From Mesorhizobium tianshanense (lineage in GTDB: Bacteria; Pseudomonadota; Alphaproteobacteria; Rhizobiales; Rhizobiaceae), in NCBI RefSeq assembly GCF_007830515.1, contig NZ_VLKT01000005.1:62001-126000 (forward strand): a stretch of 64,000 nt of DNA. Reading direction: 5' to 3'. How positions within the stretch are numbered: position 1 is the first letter of the stretch; each line of letters begins with the position of its first letter. A model generated the notes under the pieces. That model saw only the letters and a program-made list of their open reading frames with translations. It did not search any database and had not been told where the DNA came from. Positions 34,933 through 44,369 of the stretch are shown in pieces. The translations under genes and the position numbers were made by a program.

Positions 34933-36612
34933 TCAGAACAGCCCTTCGATCTGGCCGATCTCGTTGAGGAAGATCTTTTCCGAGGACGGAGCCTTGGGCA
35001 GGCCGGGCATGGTCATGACCTCGCCGCAGATGACGACGATGAAGCCGGCGCCGGCCGACAGCCTGACCTCGCGCACCGGCACGGTGTGGCCGGTCGGCGC
35101 GCCGCGCAGGTTCGGGTCGGTCGAGAAGGAATATTGCGTCTTGGCCATGCAGACCGGCAGTTTGCCGTAGCCGGCGCGCTCCCAGGCGTGGAGCTGGTCG
35201 CGCACCGACTTGTCGGCGATGGCTTCAGAACCGCGATAGATGCGCTGGACGATGGTGTTGATCTTCTCGAACAGCGGCATGGCGTCGGGATAGAGCGGGG
35301 CGAACTGCGACGCGCCGGATTCGGCCAGCGCCACCACCTTGTTGGCGAGATCCTCGATGCCGGCCGAGCCGTTGGCCCAGTGCTTGCACAGGATCGCCTC
35401 TTCGCCCATCGAGGCGACATAGTCCTTCATCGCCTGGATTTCAGCGTCGGTGTCGGAATAGAAATGGTTGATGGCGACCACCGCCGGCACGCCGAACTGA
35501 CGGATGTTCTCGATGTGACGGCCGAGATTGGCGCAGCCCTTCTTGACCGCCTCGACGTTCTCGTGGCCGAGGTCTTCCTTCTTGACGCCGCCGTTCATCT
35601 TCATGGCGCGCACTGTGGCGACGATGACGGCTGCCGCCGGTTTCAGGCCGGCCTTGCGGCACTTGATATCGAAGAACTTTTCGGCACCGAGATCGGCGCC
35701 GAAACCGGCTTCGGTGACGACATAGTCGGCGAGTTTCAGCGCCGTCGTGGTGGCGACGACCGAGTTGCAGCCGTGGGCGATGTTGGCGAAGGGGCCGCCA
35801 TGCACGAAGGCCGGGTTGTTCTCCAGCGTCTGCACGAGGTTGGGCTGCATGGCGTCCTTCAAGAGCACGGCCATGGCGCCGTCAGCCTTGAGGTCGCGGG
35901 CATAGACGGCCGACTTGTCTCGGCGATAGGCGACGATGATGTCACCGAGGCGCTTTTCCAGGTCCTTCAGGTCGGTGGCGAGACACAGGATCGCCATGAC
36001 CTCCGAGGCGACCGTGATGTCGAAGCCCGCTTCGCGCGGGAAACCGTTGGCGACGCCGCCGAGCGAACAGATGATCTCGCGCAGCGCCCGGTCGTTCATG
36101 TCCATGACGCGGCGCCAGACGACGCGGCGGATGTCGATGCCGAGGTCGTTGCCCCAGTAGATGTGGTTGTCGATCAGCGCCGAAAGTAGATTATGCGCCG
36201 TGGTGATGGCATGGAAATCGCCGGTGAAATGGAGGTTCATGTCCTCCATCGGCACGACCTGCGCATAGCCGCCGCCGGCGGCACCGCCCTTGACGCCGAA
36301 ATTGGGGCCGAGCGAGGCCTCGCGGATACAGACGATCGCCTTTTTGCCAATGCGATTGAGACCGTCACCGAGGCCCACCGTGGTCGTCGTCTTGCCTTCG
36401 CCGGCCGGCGTCGGGTTGATGGCGGTGACGAGGATCAGCTTGCCGTCCCTGTTTGCCTTCACCGACTTGATGAACTCGGCGGAGATCTTCGCCTTGTCGT
36501 GGCCATAGGGCAAAAGATGCTCGCTCGGAATGCCGATCTTCTGGCCGATCTCCTGGATCTGCTTCTTCTTGGCGCCGCGCGCGATCTCGATGTCGGACTT
36601 CACTTCGGCCAT
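34933..36612 (-). CDS. fhs: Formate-tetrahydrofolate ligase
   Basis: The 559-residue enzyme makes 10-formyl-tetrahydrofolate from formate, ATP and tetrahydrofolate in the cytoplasm. It has the P-loop [20 protein letters not shown] and the family segments [40 protein letters not shown] and [19 protein letters not shown]. Its length is the normal one. ATG at 36612 is preceded by GAGGAAA; the frame continues upstream but without homology. It serves one-carbon metabolism and, in methylotrophs, formate assimilation. Confidence 0.97.
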   Translation of the reverse strand: MAEVKSDIEIARGAKKKQIQEIGQKIGIPSEHLLPYGHDKAKISAEFIKSVKANRDGKLILVTAINPTPAGEGKTTTTVGLGDGLNRIGKKAIVCIREASLGPNFGVKGGAAGGGYAQVVPMEDMNLHFTGDFHAITTAHNLLSALIDNHIYWGNDLGIDIRRVVWRRVMDMNDRALREIICSLGGVANGFPREAGFDITVASEVMAILCLATDLKDLEKRLGDIIVAYRRDKSAVYARDLKADGAMAVLLKDAMQPNLVQTLENNPAFVHGGPFANIAHGCNSVVATTTALKLADYVVTEAGFGADLGAEKFFDIKCRKAGLKPAAAVIVATVRAMKMNGGVKKEDLGHENVEAVKKGCANLGRHIENIRQFGVPAVVAINHFYSDTDAEIQAMKDYVASMGEEAILCKHWANGSAGIEDLANKVVALAESGASQFAPLYPDAMPLFEKINTIVQRIYRGSEAIADKSVRDQLHAWERAGYGKLPVCMAKTQYSFSTDPNLRGAPTGHTVPVREVRLSAGAGFIVVICGEVMTMPGLPKAPSSEKIFLNEIGQIEGLF

Positions 36613-36929
36613 GGCGGCTTTCCTCTGGATTGGACGGTGGAGGGGACGGGTTTGATCAGTGTGGTCGCAAGCCTGTTCGAAACAGCCCGGCATTGCAGGC
36701 GAGGGCACGTTCTAACCCCGTCGCTGCCGTGGCGTCAACTTGCATGCAACTATGTTTCCTATGAAGAAAGATGACTCTGGTCTCCCGGTCGACCTGTTCC
36801 GGGTCTTTGCGCCCGGTTGTCGCGCCGTATAGAAGCCAGAGCACGCGCCGTTTCGCCGTCTCAAAACAGCCGCGGAATGCACGGAATGCGACAGGGTTCG
36901 GGCGCTGGTCGGCGCTTCGGGCGGTCGCG
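36613..36929. other. Intergenic region upstream of fhs
   Basis: This 317-base gap separates fhs and the ester cyclase-like gene. No ORF with a ribosome site, no obvious riboswitch fold and no repeat was recognised. Confidence 0.4.
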
Positions 36930-37325
36930 TTAGAATGCGCCGATCTGATGCATCAGACCCAAGCCGTCAAGTTGACCGAAATGTTCGACCACGATGCCGT
37001 TCTCAACGCGATCAATGTGAATCACACCAACCGAGACGCGATTTCCGCTCGGTTCGACGCCATGGAAGATGCCGGTGTGCGTGCCCTGAAAGCGGCAGCG
37101 CGTGACCACGCTGCCGGCTTCGCTGACATAGCCGTCGATGACGTGATGTCCGTCCGGGAATCCGACAAAGAATTCAGCCAGGGATTTCTGCCAGTCATCG
37201 AAGCCGATCGGGTTGGCGCTGCCGAGATGAACGGCCAGATCCGGAGAGGCCAGACTGGCCAGTTTGTCCCATTCCTGCGTGTCGATCGCGGCATAGAAGT
37301 TTCGAGCAACTTCCCGGATATCCAT
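36930..37325 (-). CDS. SnoaL-like ester cyclase family protein
   Basis: The 131-residue protein is a single SnoaL/NTF2-like alpha+beta barrel: FYAAIDTQEWDKLASLASPDLAVHLG, FFVGFPDGHHVIDGYVSEAGSVVTRCRFQGTHTG, HIDRVENGIVVEHFGQLDGLGLMHQIG. Proteins of this group include polyketide cyclases and many of unknown activity. The WDHxxL-type and HIDRVxxGxIVEH motifs are typical. No partner genes are next to it. Confidence 0.8.
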   Translation of the reverse strand: MDIREVARNFYAAIDTQEWDKLASLASPDLAVHLGSANPIGFDDWQKSLAEFFVGFPDGHHVIDGYVSEAGSVVTRCRFQGTHTGIFHGVEPSGNRVSVGVIHIDRVENGIVVEHFGQLDGLGLMHQIGAF

Positions 37326-37403
37326 CTCGTGTCCTCGCTGGCAGCGCCCCGCGGTTGAGCGACGACGAAACGATCAGGTTCCACCTTTCACAATTTGCTT
37401 CGT

Positions 37404-38546
37404 TCACCGATCCAGAACGGACCTGACCTCGACGAGGTTCGATCGTACCCTAAGCACATAGAATCCCATCGTGGTGAGGTGGGTGGGCATGATCCAGCCA
37501 TCCTCGCGGCCGTTGGAGATTATGAAAGGCCGGATGGCGAGCGCCGCCTTGAGCTGGCTTTCCACGTTATTCCACAGCGGTGTGAGGCCGCGATTGTCGA
37601 TGACCTGCTGGAAGTCGTGACGCGCCGCCGTCAGGATGCCGTAATAGCCGTAGAGCTGGCCGTAGGCGAACCAGAAGCGGTCGTCAGCGCGCGTGTCGAA
37701 CCAGCCGCTGTTGAAGTTCTGCGAACGGTCGCGGATCATGTCCGACGTCGAACCTATGTCGCTCGCGATCCGGTCGACGAACTGCATCAGATTGTCGGCG
37801 CGCGCGTTGAAGGCAGTCTCGCATTTCATGAGCCGGTCGTTGAAGGCGCGAAGGCTGGTCGCCGCCGTGCGATAGAAACTCGGCGTCGGGGTTTTCGGAC
37901 CAAAGGGCCTGAGGCCGAAATACCAGGTTTCCTCGTCGAATGTGATCGCGCCGCGCGCATCCTGCAGGTTCTGGTCGATCTGGCTGGTGCCGCGGACGCG
38001 GCCCAGCGTGTCGACAAGCTCGATCGTGGTGCGCCGGATGGCCTGATTAACCCCGCGCTGGAAGGAGGCCTTGTTGTCGAGAAACGGCGTGTGGTCCCAG
38101 TCCATGCCGAAGAGCCCGAGCTTGTAGAGTATCATTGACGAGATCCATGCGTTCTCGTTGACGTTGAAATCGATGAGATCGGCCGCGACCTGGACAATGG
38201 CCGAGTTGGTGCAGGTCTTGACCTCTCCCTCGACGCCAGCGGCTTCCCCGGTGGCAGGAGGAGCGGGCTGCGCCGGGGCGGTTCCGGCCGGCTGCATGAA
38301 ATTATACGCCTCCGCGTAGGCGGGATTGAAATTGCTCCAGACCTGCGTGTTCCAGATGAAGTAGCCGTAGAGTCCGATCAGCACGAGCAGTGCGAGGCCG
38401 AGCACCGCCTTCAGGATCCAGCCGCGCTGCGTGTACCAGCGCCCGGCCCACATGAACGGCCACAGGATGACGCCGATGACGAAACCGATGCCGCGGCCGA
38501 TCCACTGGAAGATCCAGGTGAAGAAATTCACGATCGGATCAAGCAT
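37404..38546 (-). CDS. DUF2333-like membrane protein (AAA cluster gene 5)
   Basis: The 380-residue protein starts with an amphipathic aromatic segment (1-40) and one transmembrane helix (about 43-65, ILKAVLGLALLVLIGLYGYFIW). A large periplasmic domain follows with ALRPFGPKTPTPSFYRTAATSL, SDMIRDRSQNFNSGWFDTRADDRFWFAYGQLYGYYGIL and the C-terminal GWIMPTHLTTMGFYVLRVRSNLVEV. The pattern is that of DUF2333, of unknown function. It is the last gene of the tight five-gene operon and its membrane anchor suggests that the machine acts at the inner membrane. Confidence 0.82.
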   Translation of the reverse strand: MLDPIVNFFTWIFQWIGRGIGFVIGVILWPFMWAGRWYTQRGWILKAVLGLALLVLIGLYGYFIWNTQVWSNFNPAYAEAYNFMQPAGTAPAQPAPPATGEAAGVEGEVKTCTNSAIVQVAADLIDFNVNENAWISSMILYKLGLFGMDWDHTPFLDNKASFQRGVNQAIRRTTIELVDTLGRVRGTSQIDQNLQDARGAITFDEETWYFGLRPFGPKTPTPSFYRTAATSLRAFNDRLMKCETAFNARADNLMQFVDRIASDIGSTSDMIRDRSQNFNSGWFDTRADDRFWFAYGQLYGYYGILTAARHDFQQVIDNRGLTPLWNNVESQLKAALAIRPFIISNGREDGWIMPTHLTTMGFYVLRVRSNLVEVRSVLDR

Positions 38547-38561
38547 GGCGATGTCACCCCC

Positions 38562-39866
38562 TCAGTCAGTCAGGCCATAGAGGCGTGTGCGAAACGCCAC
38601 CTTGTCTTTCAGATATGTGGTTTTCAGAACGTCCACAACATGCGATCGCCAGGCGTCGCTGAAGCCGCCATAGTCCCTGTAGAAGCCCGGTTTGTTGAAG
38701 ACGTAGCGCGAGACGAAGTCCTGCGGCACGAAATCCGAGATCAGCTGGTTGGTCAGCCAGGCGTCGGGATGGTCGGGCTTGGCCCGGATCACCAGGAAAC
38801 GCTGCTGCGGGAACACGTCCTCGATCTTGAGATAGCCGAGGTGAGCGATCTCGCGCTTGGCGGCGTTGAGAAAGGGAAAACTGCCGTCCCTGGCGATCAG
38901 GTCGGCATGGCCGTGGATCCAGGTCTGCAGCCAGACCTTGTCGACGTCGGTCAGATTGCGGTCGGGCTCGGCGTCGCGGATCAGCGCGCGCACCACCATT
39001 TCGGCGCGATGTTCGAGATAGCCTGACGTTTCGATCCATGAGGCTCGCGGCAGCTCGATGCGTCCGGTCGCGGCGAGGAACTTGAACACCCTGTCGGCAT
39101 CATTGATCGAGAGGTAGCTCACTTGCCACGGCCGCGAGCGGCGGAAGCCGGGTGCTGCCGGGTCGCTGATCACGGTCGTCATGTCCGGGTCGACGAACAC
39201 GTAGAGCCCGCCGAAATGGCTGGTCCAATAGGCGCTGTGGCGAAAGATCACCTGATCCGGCACCAGCGCGTTCTCGCGGATGTCGCCGCAGATCTTGGCC
39301 AGCTCCACCATGCGGGCGAGCATGGCGTTGTCGCGCCAGGCGTCCGGCTCCTGCTTCAGCCGGTCGACGAGCTTGCCGAGTTCGGCGGCCTTGCCGAGCA
39401 CGTCCTCCGCCGACAGCACCTTGAACTCGACCTGGTTGATCGACAGCAGATCCTCGATGTCGTCGACCTTGGGAACCGAATCCTCGATCTCGCCATAGAT
39501 GACATCCTTGATGGTCAGCGCGTCGATGGCGCGCTGGTTCTTCGACATGAACTCGAACATCAGTTGCGACGTGTTGGAAAAGGCGGTGTGCACCACCGGC
39601 AGGTCGATCTGCGACGGCGTCAGGATGATGAAGCGGCGGTTGATCTCGTTGGGATCGAGGTAGTTGTAGTCGCCGCATTCCTCGGCTACCTGCGGCGAGA
39701 AGCCGGTGCGGTCGATCTCGAAGCTCTTCAGCTTCGTCGGCTTCAGGCCGAAGGCGACCATAGCCTTGTTGTAGCGCTGGATGAGATGCGGCTCGTCGAT
39801 GGTCAGAAGCCGGCCGTAGATCAGCTCATTCTCGCGCAGCAGCTCGGATTTCCTGGCGGGGCTCAT
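38562..39866 (-). CDS. DUF6638-like protein (AAA cluster gene 4)
   Basis: The 434-residue soluble protein has no signal or transmembrane helix. Conserved-looking blocks are GDYNYLDPNEINRRFIILTP, FRHSAYWTSHFGGLYVFVDPDMTTVI, LQTWIHGHADLIARDGSFPFL and FVPQDFVSRYVFNKPGFYRDYGGFSDAWRSHV. It is probably the family catalogued as DUF6638; no catalytic motif is obvious. It lies 42 bases downstream of the AAA+ ATPase gene and 15 bases upstream of the DUF2333-like gene, so the operon link is firm. Confidence 0.75.
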   Translation of the reverse strand: MSPARKSELLRENELIYGRLLTIDEPHLIQRYNKAMVAFGLKPTKLKSFEIDRTGFSPQVAEECGDYNYLDPNEINRRFIILTPSQIDLPVVHTAFSNTSQLMFEFMSKNQRAIDALTIKDVIYGEIEDSVPKVDDIEDLLSINQVEFKVLSAEDVLGKAAELGKLVDRLKQEPDAWRDNAMLARMVELAKICGDIRENALVPDQVIFRHSAYWTSHFGGLYVFVDPDMTTVISDPAAPGFRRSRPWQVSYLSINDADRVFKFLAATGRIELPRASWIETSGYLEHRAEMVVRALIRDAEPDRNLTDVDKVWLQTWIHGHADLIARDGSFPFLNAAKREIAHLGYLKIEDVFPQQRFLVIRAKPDHPDAWLTNQLISDFVPQDFVSRYVFNKPGFYRDYGGFSDAWRSHVVDVLKTTYLKDKVAFRTRLYGLTD

Positions 39867-39908
39867 CTATCCCTTCTTCCACAAGGGGGAAGGGGGCGTC
39901 GGCGCATC

Positions 39909-41819
39909 TCACGCATTCCACAGGCCCTTCTTCTTCATCTCCTCGATCTCGCGCACGGCGCGGTCGCGCAGGCGGGTTTCGCGGATCATTTTGGTCACCG
40001 CCGCGTCGTCGGACTTGTCGGAGTAGCGGAACTCCGAGTCGGCGTAGCGGTTGACCTCCTGCATGACCATGTCCATCGAGAACGGCCCACGCAGTTCCTC
40101 GATCATCGCCTTCTTGTCGTCGTAGCTCTTGTGAATGAAGACTTCCGGCTTCTCGAACCATTCGTCCGGCAGCTCGATGTCCATGGCGCGCATCTTGATC
40201 GCGTCGGTGACGTTCTTGATGGCGCGGCCGGTGAAGCGGGGTTCGGCGTCCTTGATCATGTGCAAATAGGTGCCGATGTCGGCCATCGACTTCGGCGCGC
40301 CGTTCTCCTTCATGTAGCGCTCATAGACCCGTATGAGCCCGTCTTCCCTGGGCTTCTCGTGCTCTTCATAGGCCTCCATCACCGCGCGCTGGATTTCCTG
40401 GGCGGCGTAGAGCTTGTGGTCGCCGAGCGGGATCTTGTGGTTCTTGCCGGCGAGCAGCACGAAGATGTCGATGTAGTCGTCGCGCGTTTGTGGCCCATCG
40501 ACCAGCCAGCGCGCGCCGGCGCGCTGGCGCAGCGCGTCGTCGACATTTTCGGGATAGTTGGAAAACATGCCGAAGGAGCAGTTGCCGCGCACTACGGTCG
40601 CCGCGCCGGCAAAGGCATCCATCAGGACGCCGGTGATTTCCTGCTGGCCGGCCGAGGCGCGGTCGTCGGAACGGCGCGCCGCGACCTGGTCGATATCGTC
40701 GATGGTGCCGAAGCCGATGACGCGCGGGTTCAGCACATTGTTGATGAACTGGCGGCAGTTCTGGCCCGACTTGCCCTGGTAGGACGAGATCTGGTCGACG
40801 CCGAAATTCTCGTAGGCGAAGGGATAGCCGGCGACCTGGCAGTAACCGTTGACGAGGCCGGCGATCATCTGGATCAGCGTCGTCTTGCCGGTGCCGGGGG
40901 CGCCATCGCCGATGAAGGTGAACAGGAAGCCGCCGAGTTCGACGAACGGATTCAGCTCGCGCTCGAAGTCGTAGGCCATCAGCATCTTGGCGAGCTTCAC
41001 CGACTGGTATTTGGCGATGTGGTTGCCGACGACCTCTTCCGGCTTCTTGAAGGTCATCACCAGCGGCTTCGACCGCTTGCCTGGTGCGACGTCGAAGCCG
41101 TCGAGGGTGAAGTCGTCGACGTCGATGCGGATATGCGCGTTCTCGAACGGGCCGATGCCGTCGAAGCGGGCCTTTCGCGCCAAAAGCCCGTCGATCGCGA
41201 CACGGGCGAAGGCGCGCGCCCTGGTCATCAGGTCGGCGTCGTCCTTCGAGCCTGATATCGCCCTGTCGAGGCCAGCCACGATCGACTTAACCGCATCCTG
41301 CGGCGTGTCGAACAAGAAGTCCGGCTCGGGCGTGTCGTTCGGCGCCTCGCCGTCGCTGTCGATCAGCTGGTACAGATAGGAGGCGAGGCTGAAGGCCGAA
41401 ATGTAGGCCGAAGCCGACAGCAACTTCTTGAAGGTGGCGGCATCGTCGCCTTCGAGCGGGGCGCGGGCGTTCCTCGCCTGCAGGCTTTCGAGGTCCGAAC
41501 CTTCGGCGAAGACATCCGATATGGCCAGCGCAATCGCCAGCCCGCGCCGGGTGCGAAACAAAAGCATGTGCTGCGCAATGCTCAGCAGCTGGTCGTCGGG
41601 ATGGATGGCGCCGACGGTCTTGGAAAGCTCGACCTCGCGCGTGCGCCGCACCGAGCCGACCGAGACGGTCGAGACGAAGCGGCGGTTGGTGCCGGCCAGC
41701 GCGGTGCCGGATTCACGTGATGGGTCCTCCAGCACGACGATGCGGGTGATGAAGCTCTGCGCGGTGGCGCGGTGCTTTTCGATTGCGGCTTCCGAAATGG
41801 TGGTCAGGCCGGTGTCCAT
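39909..41819 (-). CDS. AAA+ ATPase (AAA cluster gene 3)
   Basis: The 636-residue protein has a unique N-terminal half (1-290) and a C-terminal AAA+ module. Walker A is GDGAPGTGKT at 304-313, Walker B-like VIGFGTIDDID at 367-377, sensor 1 asparagine about 421 in FSNYPENVDDALRQR, with arginine-finger candidates at 431-437. The Walker B reads IDDID instead of hhhhDE, so the catalytic glutamate is unclear. It is probably a hexameric remodelling ATPase. It sits centrally in the five-gene operon with 24-base and 42-base gaps. Confidence 0.85.
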   Translation of the reverse strand: MDTGLTTISEAAIEKHRATAQSFITRIVVLEDPSRESGTALAGTNRRFVSTVSVGSVRRTREVELSKTVGAIHPDDQLLSIAQHMLLFRTRRGLAIALAISDVFAEGSDLESLQARNARAPLEGDDAATFKKLLSASAYISAFSLASYLYQLIDSDGEAPNDTPEPDFLFDTPQDAVKSIVAGLDRAISGSKDDADLMTRARAFARVAIDGLLARKARFDGIGPFENAHIRIDVDDFTLDGFDVAPGKRSKPLVMTFKKPEEVVGNHIAKYQSVKLAKMLMAYDFERELNPFVELGGFLFTFIGDGAPGTGKTTLIQMIAGLVNGYCQVAGYPFAYENFGVDQISSYQGKSGQNCRQFINNVLNPRVIGFGTIDDIDQVAARRSDDRASAGQQEITGVLMDAFAGAATVVRGNCSFGMFSNYPENVDDALRQRAGARWLVDGPQTRDDYIDIFVLLAGKNHKIPLGDHKLYAAQEIQRAVMEAYEEHEKPREDGLIRVYERYMKENGAPKSMADIGTYLHMIKDAEPRFTGRAIKNVTDAIKMRAMDIELPDEWFEKPEVFIHKSYDDKKAMIEELRGPFSMDMVMQEVNRYADSEFRYSDKSDDAAVTKMIRETRLRDRAVREIEEMKKKGLWNA

Positions 41820-41843
41820 GAAGGATGCTCCGCGGTTTGACGG

Positions 41844-42989
41844 TCAGACGTCACTGATGACCTGTCCCTTCGACAGGATGTGGACCTTGTAGCCCGAAAA
41901 GATCTTCTGCGCCTCGCCGGCGGCGTAGAGGGCCTGATAGGCCTCATGCGGGATCAGCGCGTGGTTCTCGTAGCTCGACACGCCTTGGCGCGCGGCCTCC
42001 AGATCGTCGGTGTTGATGAAGAACTCCTGCGTCGTCTTCTCGCTCGAAAACAGGCCCTTGCGGCCGGGTTTCTCGGCCTTCGAATAGACCTCCTGGACGG
42101 TCCAGGTCAGCAGCCAGGCATTTTCCGGCTTGCGCACCTTGGCCAGCACGTCGCTCACCGTCGAATTGTTGTCGGTGATGCCGGCCGAATAGAAGGGGCC
42201 GAGCACGACGCGGCGCAGCTGCTTGGGGTGGAGCGGCTCGAAATCCTTGTCGAGGTTGACGGCGATCGTCGCCGGCGACAGCGTGTAGGCGGAATTCTTC
42301 TCGGTGAAGTCGTCGAAGCGGTGGGCAAGCTCAGGATTGAGCAGCCCTTCAACGGGAAGCGGAATGTCGACCTTGTCGTTGAGCTTGCCATTGCGGTCGA
42401 CAAGCTGCTCGACCATCTCCTCGGAGGAATCCTCGACCGTCACCATGTAGACCAGCGGCAGGTTGGCGCTGCCGTCGAAGGTGGCCCAATGGACGAGGTA
42501 GTAAGGCCGCCCCGTCTTCGGATTGACCGAGACTTTTGCCGTCTGCGCCAATGTGAACGGCCCGAAGGTCGTCTCGCTCCTGACGCCCTCCAGATAGAGC
42601 CGCTCGGCCATCGATTTCTGCAGCGCCTCGGGGAATTCCTTGTGGCGCAGGATGAAGTCGGCCATTTCCTCGCGCAACTCGCCGGCCAACGGTATGTTGG
42701 CAAGCCGCGTATCGGCCTGGCGGCGGTCGTTTTCCAGTTCGAGCACGTTCTGGAAGACCGGAAAGCCGCTTTCGGCGCGCGAAATGCGGAACGTCTCCAT
42801 GAAGCCCAGCCGATTGCGCCAGCAGGAAAAGGAGTTGTCGAGCCGCGCAATGTATTCAGCGACGATCTTGGCAACGATGCCGTGCCGGTAGAGCGGCGAG
42901 CGGTCGTCGCGCATGAACACTTCGAGGCCGCTGAGGGCTGCCGAGATCGCCGAGAAATAGCGCGCCGCCGCTTCGTTTTCAGGGGTCAT
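41844..42989 (-). CDS. Protein of unknown function (AAA cluster gene 2)
   Basis: The 381-residue protein has no signal peptide or transmembrane helix. Its features are an alpha-helical N-terminus (AARYFSAISAALSGLEVFMRDD), RPYYLVHWATFDGSANLPLVYMVTVEDSSEEMVEQLVDRNG in the middle, and a C-terminal part with FSSEKTTQEFFINTDDLEAARQGVSSYENHALIPHEAYQAL. No known domain was recognised. No strong ribosome site precedes the ATG at 42989, which lies only 20 bases after the coiled-coil gene, so translation may depend on coupling. Confidence 0.75.
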   Translation of the reverse strand: MTPENEAAARYFSAISAALSGLEVFMRDDRSPLYRHGIVAKIVAEYIARLDNSFSCWRNRLGFMETFRISRAESGFPVFQNVLELENDRRQADTRLANIPLAGELREEMADFILRHKEFPEALQKSMAERLYLEGVRSETTFGPFTLAQTAKVSVNPKTGRPYYLVHWATFDGSANLPLVYMVTVEDSSEEMVEQLVDRNGKLNDKVDIPLPVEGLLNPELAHRFDDFTEKNSAYTLSPATIAVNLDKDFEPLHPKQLRRVVLGPFYSAGITDNNSTVSDVLAKVRKPENAWLLTWTVQEVYSKAEKPGRKGLFSSEKTTQEFFINTDDLEAARQGVSSYENHALIPHEAYQALYAAGEAQKIFSGYKVHILSKGQVISDV

Positions 42990-43009
42990 GATACTGATAA
43001 GTGCGGCAA

Positions 43010-44098
43010 TTACGACTGCACGTAGTTGGCCGAATTGTGCTTCTTCAGCACATCGTCGAAGCGGCGGGCAAAGGCATCGTCGGCCAGCTTCTTGCGGCGC
43101 TGGATGTCTGCGGTCGCCACCATGTTCTTCTCGTGCATTTCGAGGAGATCGCCAATGTGCTTCTGCGAGGCCGCGCCGATGCCGGCCATGGTCTCCTCGG
43201 CGGTGTTGTCGACCTGGCTGCCCAGCGTGTTGATCTTGTGGGCGACGTCCTGCTGGGCGGCGGTCTTCAGCGAGTCTTCCAGGGCCTTGTAGAGCACGAT
43301 GCGCTGCTCGGTATCGATGGTCAGCTTGTTGATCAGCGTCGACTGCGCCGCGATCTGGTTGTTGAGCGAATCGACAAAGGTCTGGAACATCGAGGTGTAG
43401 CGCTCCAGCGTCTGGCTTTCGGCCAGCAGTTCCTGCTCCTTGGCCTGCTTCTCGTTGTACTCGGTGGCCAGTTTCGAACGCTCGCCTTCGAGCTGCGTGC
43501 GCTCCTTCTGGCTGGTCGAGGCGGCGATCTTGTTCTCGATGTCGAGCAGCATCGGGTTGAGCTCCTCGATGCGCTTCTGCACGGCCTCGAGATTGGACAT
43601 GGTCGTCTTGCGGCGTTCGATCACCTGCGAGAGGCTGGCCTCGGACGTCTTGTAGCGCTGGTCGAGGACCTCTTTCTGCGCCTTGAGGATGCCGACGATG
43701 GTGTCGGACTTCGCCAGCAGCTCCTGCAGATTGCCGGCCAGCGACATGTTGCGGACACGGTCGGTGCGCATGCGCTGCTTGCTCTGGCTGGAAAACATGC
43801 CGATGAAGTTTTCCCAGCCGGTGTAGTTCTTCATGCTCTCGAATTCGGCGCCGAAGACGTTGGTGGCATCCTCCAGCCCGATGATCAGATCGGCGATGTT
43901 GCCTTCCATCACCTTCTGCTGCTTCAGCACATCCTCGATGCGGGCGTTCTCGAGTTCGAAATTGGCGTCGCCGATCTTCTTGTCGGCCTTGGCGAGCGTG
44001 TCGAGCACTGTGCCGGACTGCTCGATCTTGGAGCGCATGTCCTGCACGACCTGCTTGGTCTTGGCAATTTCGGCATCGAAATTCTGCAATGTCGCCAT
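43010..44098 (-). CDS. Coiled-coil protein (AAA cluster gene 1)
   Basis: The 362-residue soluble protein is nearly all alpha-helical, with long coiled-coil runs at about 5-75, 120-220 and 235-330. The middle contains WENFIGMFSSQSKQRMRTDRVRNMSLAGNLQELL. No membrane segment or catalytic motif is seen. ATG at 44098 is chosen since GGAGG lies six bases before it; the frame extends ten codons upstream. It is the first gene of the operon. Filament-forming or scaffolding function for the AAA+ partner is an inference. Confidence 0.78.
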   Translation of the reverse strand: MATLQNFDAEIAKTKQVVQDMRSKIEQSGTVLDTLAKADKKIGDANFELENARIEDVLKQQKVMEGNIADLIIGLEDATNVFGAEFESMKNYTGWENFIGMFSSQSKQRMRTDRVRNMSLAGNLQELLAKSDTIVGILKAQKEVLDQRYKTSEASLSQVIERRKTTMSNLEAVQKRIEELNPMLLDIENKIAASTSQKERTQLEGERSKLATEYNEKQAKEQELLAESQTLERYTSMFQTFVDSLNNQIAAQSTLINKLTIDTEQRIVLYKALEDSLKTAAQQDVAHKINTLGSQVDNTAEETMAGIGAASQKHIGDLLEMHEKNMVATADIQRRKKLADDAFARRFDDVLKKHNSANYVQS

Positions 44099-44219
44099 GG
44101 GGGCCTCCCGCTTCGGCATCTGTTTCATGTCGCGAACCGCCGCGAATATATGTGTGGCATGGGGGGAAGGGAAGGCGGAAGATTAGGAGCCGTCTTAAGG
44201 ATGGCGCCGAACCCGGCAC

Positions 44220-44240
44220 AAAAAACCGCCTCGGCGGCGG
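44220..44240 (-). terminator. Terminator between tdk and the AAA cluster
   Basis: On the minus strand CCGCC and GGCGG arms are followed by TTTTTT. It lies 130 bases downstream of tdk and 122 bases upstream of the first cluster gene. It therefore isolates the cluster from tdk transcription; a possible promoter (AATAAT near 44269-44274) precedes it. Confidence 0.7.
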
Positions 44241-44369
44241 GTCACTGGCGCAATCAGTACCATGCTGGAATTATTAGCATAACTGCCGGCACAAAGCAAG
44301 AACAAACATGTGATGATCACGTTTCTTCGCACCTCCCTTTGTCCCGGTCGGGTGCCGTCACTGCTCCGG

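Noticed and set aside
34933..36708. 591-residue version of formate-tetrahydrofolate ligase
   Set aside because: The additional N-terminus has no family match, and GAGGAA stands before ATG 36612.
39123..41255. A 710-codon open frame on the plus strand across the AAA cluster
   Set aside because: It is antisense to three genes with clear motifs (Walker A and others), has shadow-type composition and no ribosome site.
41844..44219. A 791-codon minus-strand frame suggesting a giant fused protein
   Set aside because: Its first half overlaps the coiled-coil gene in another frame and lacks family-like sequence; the real gene begins at 42989.
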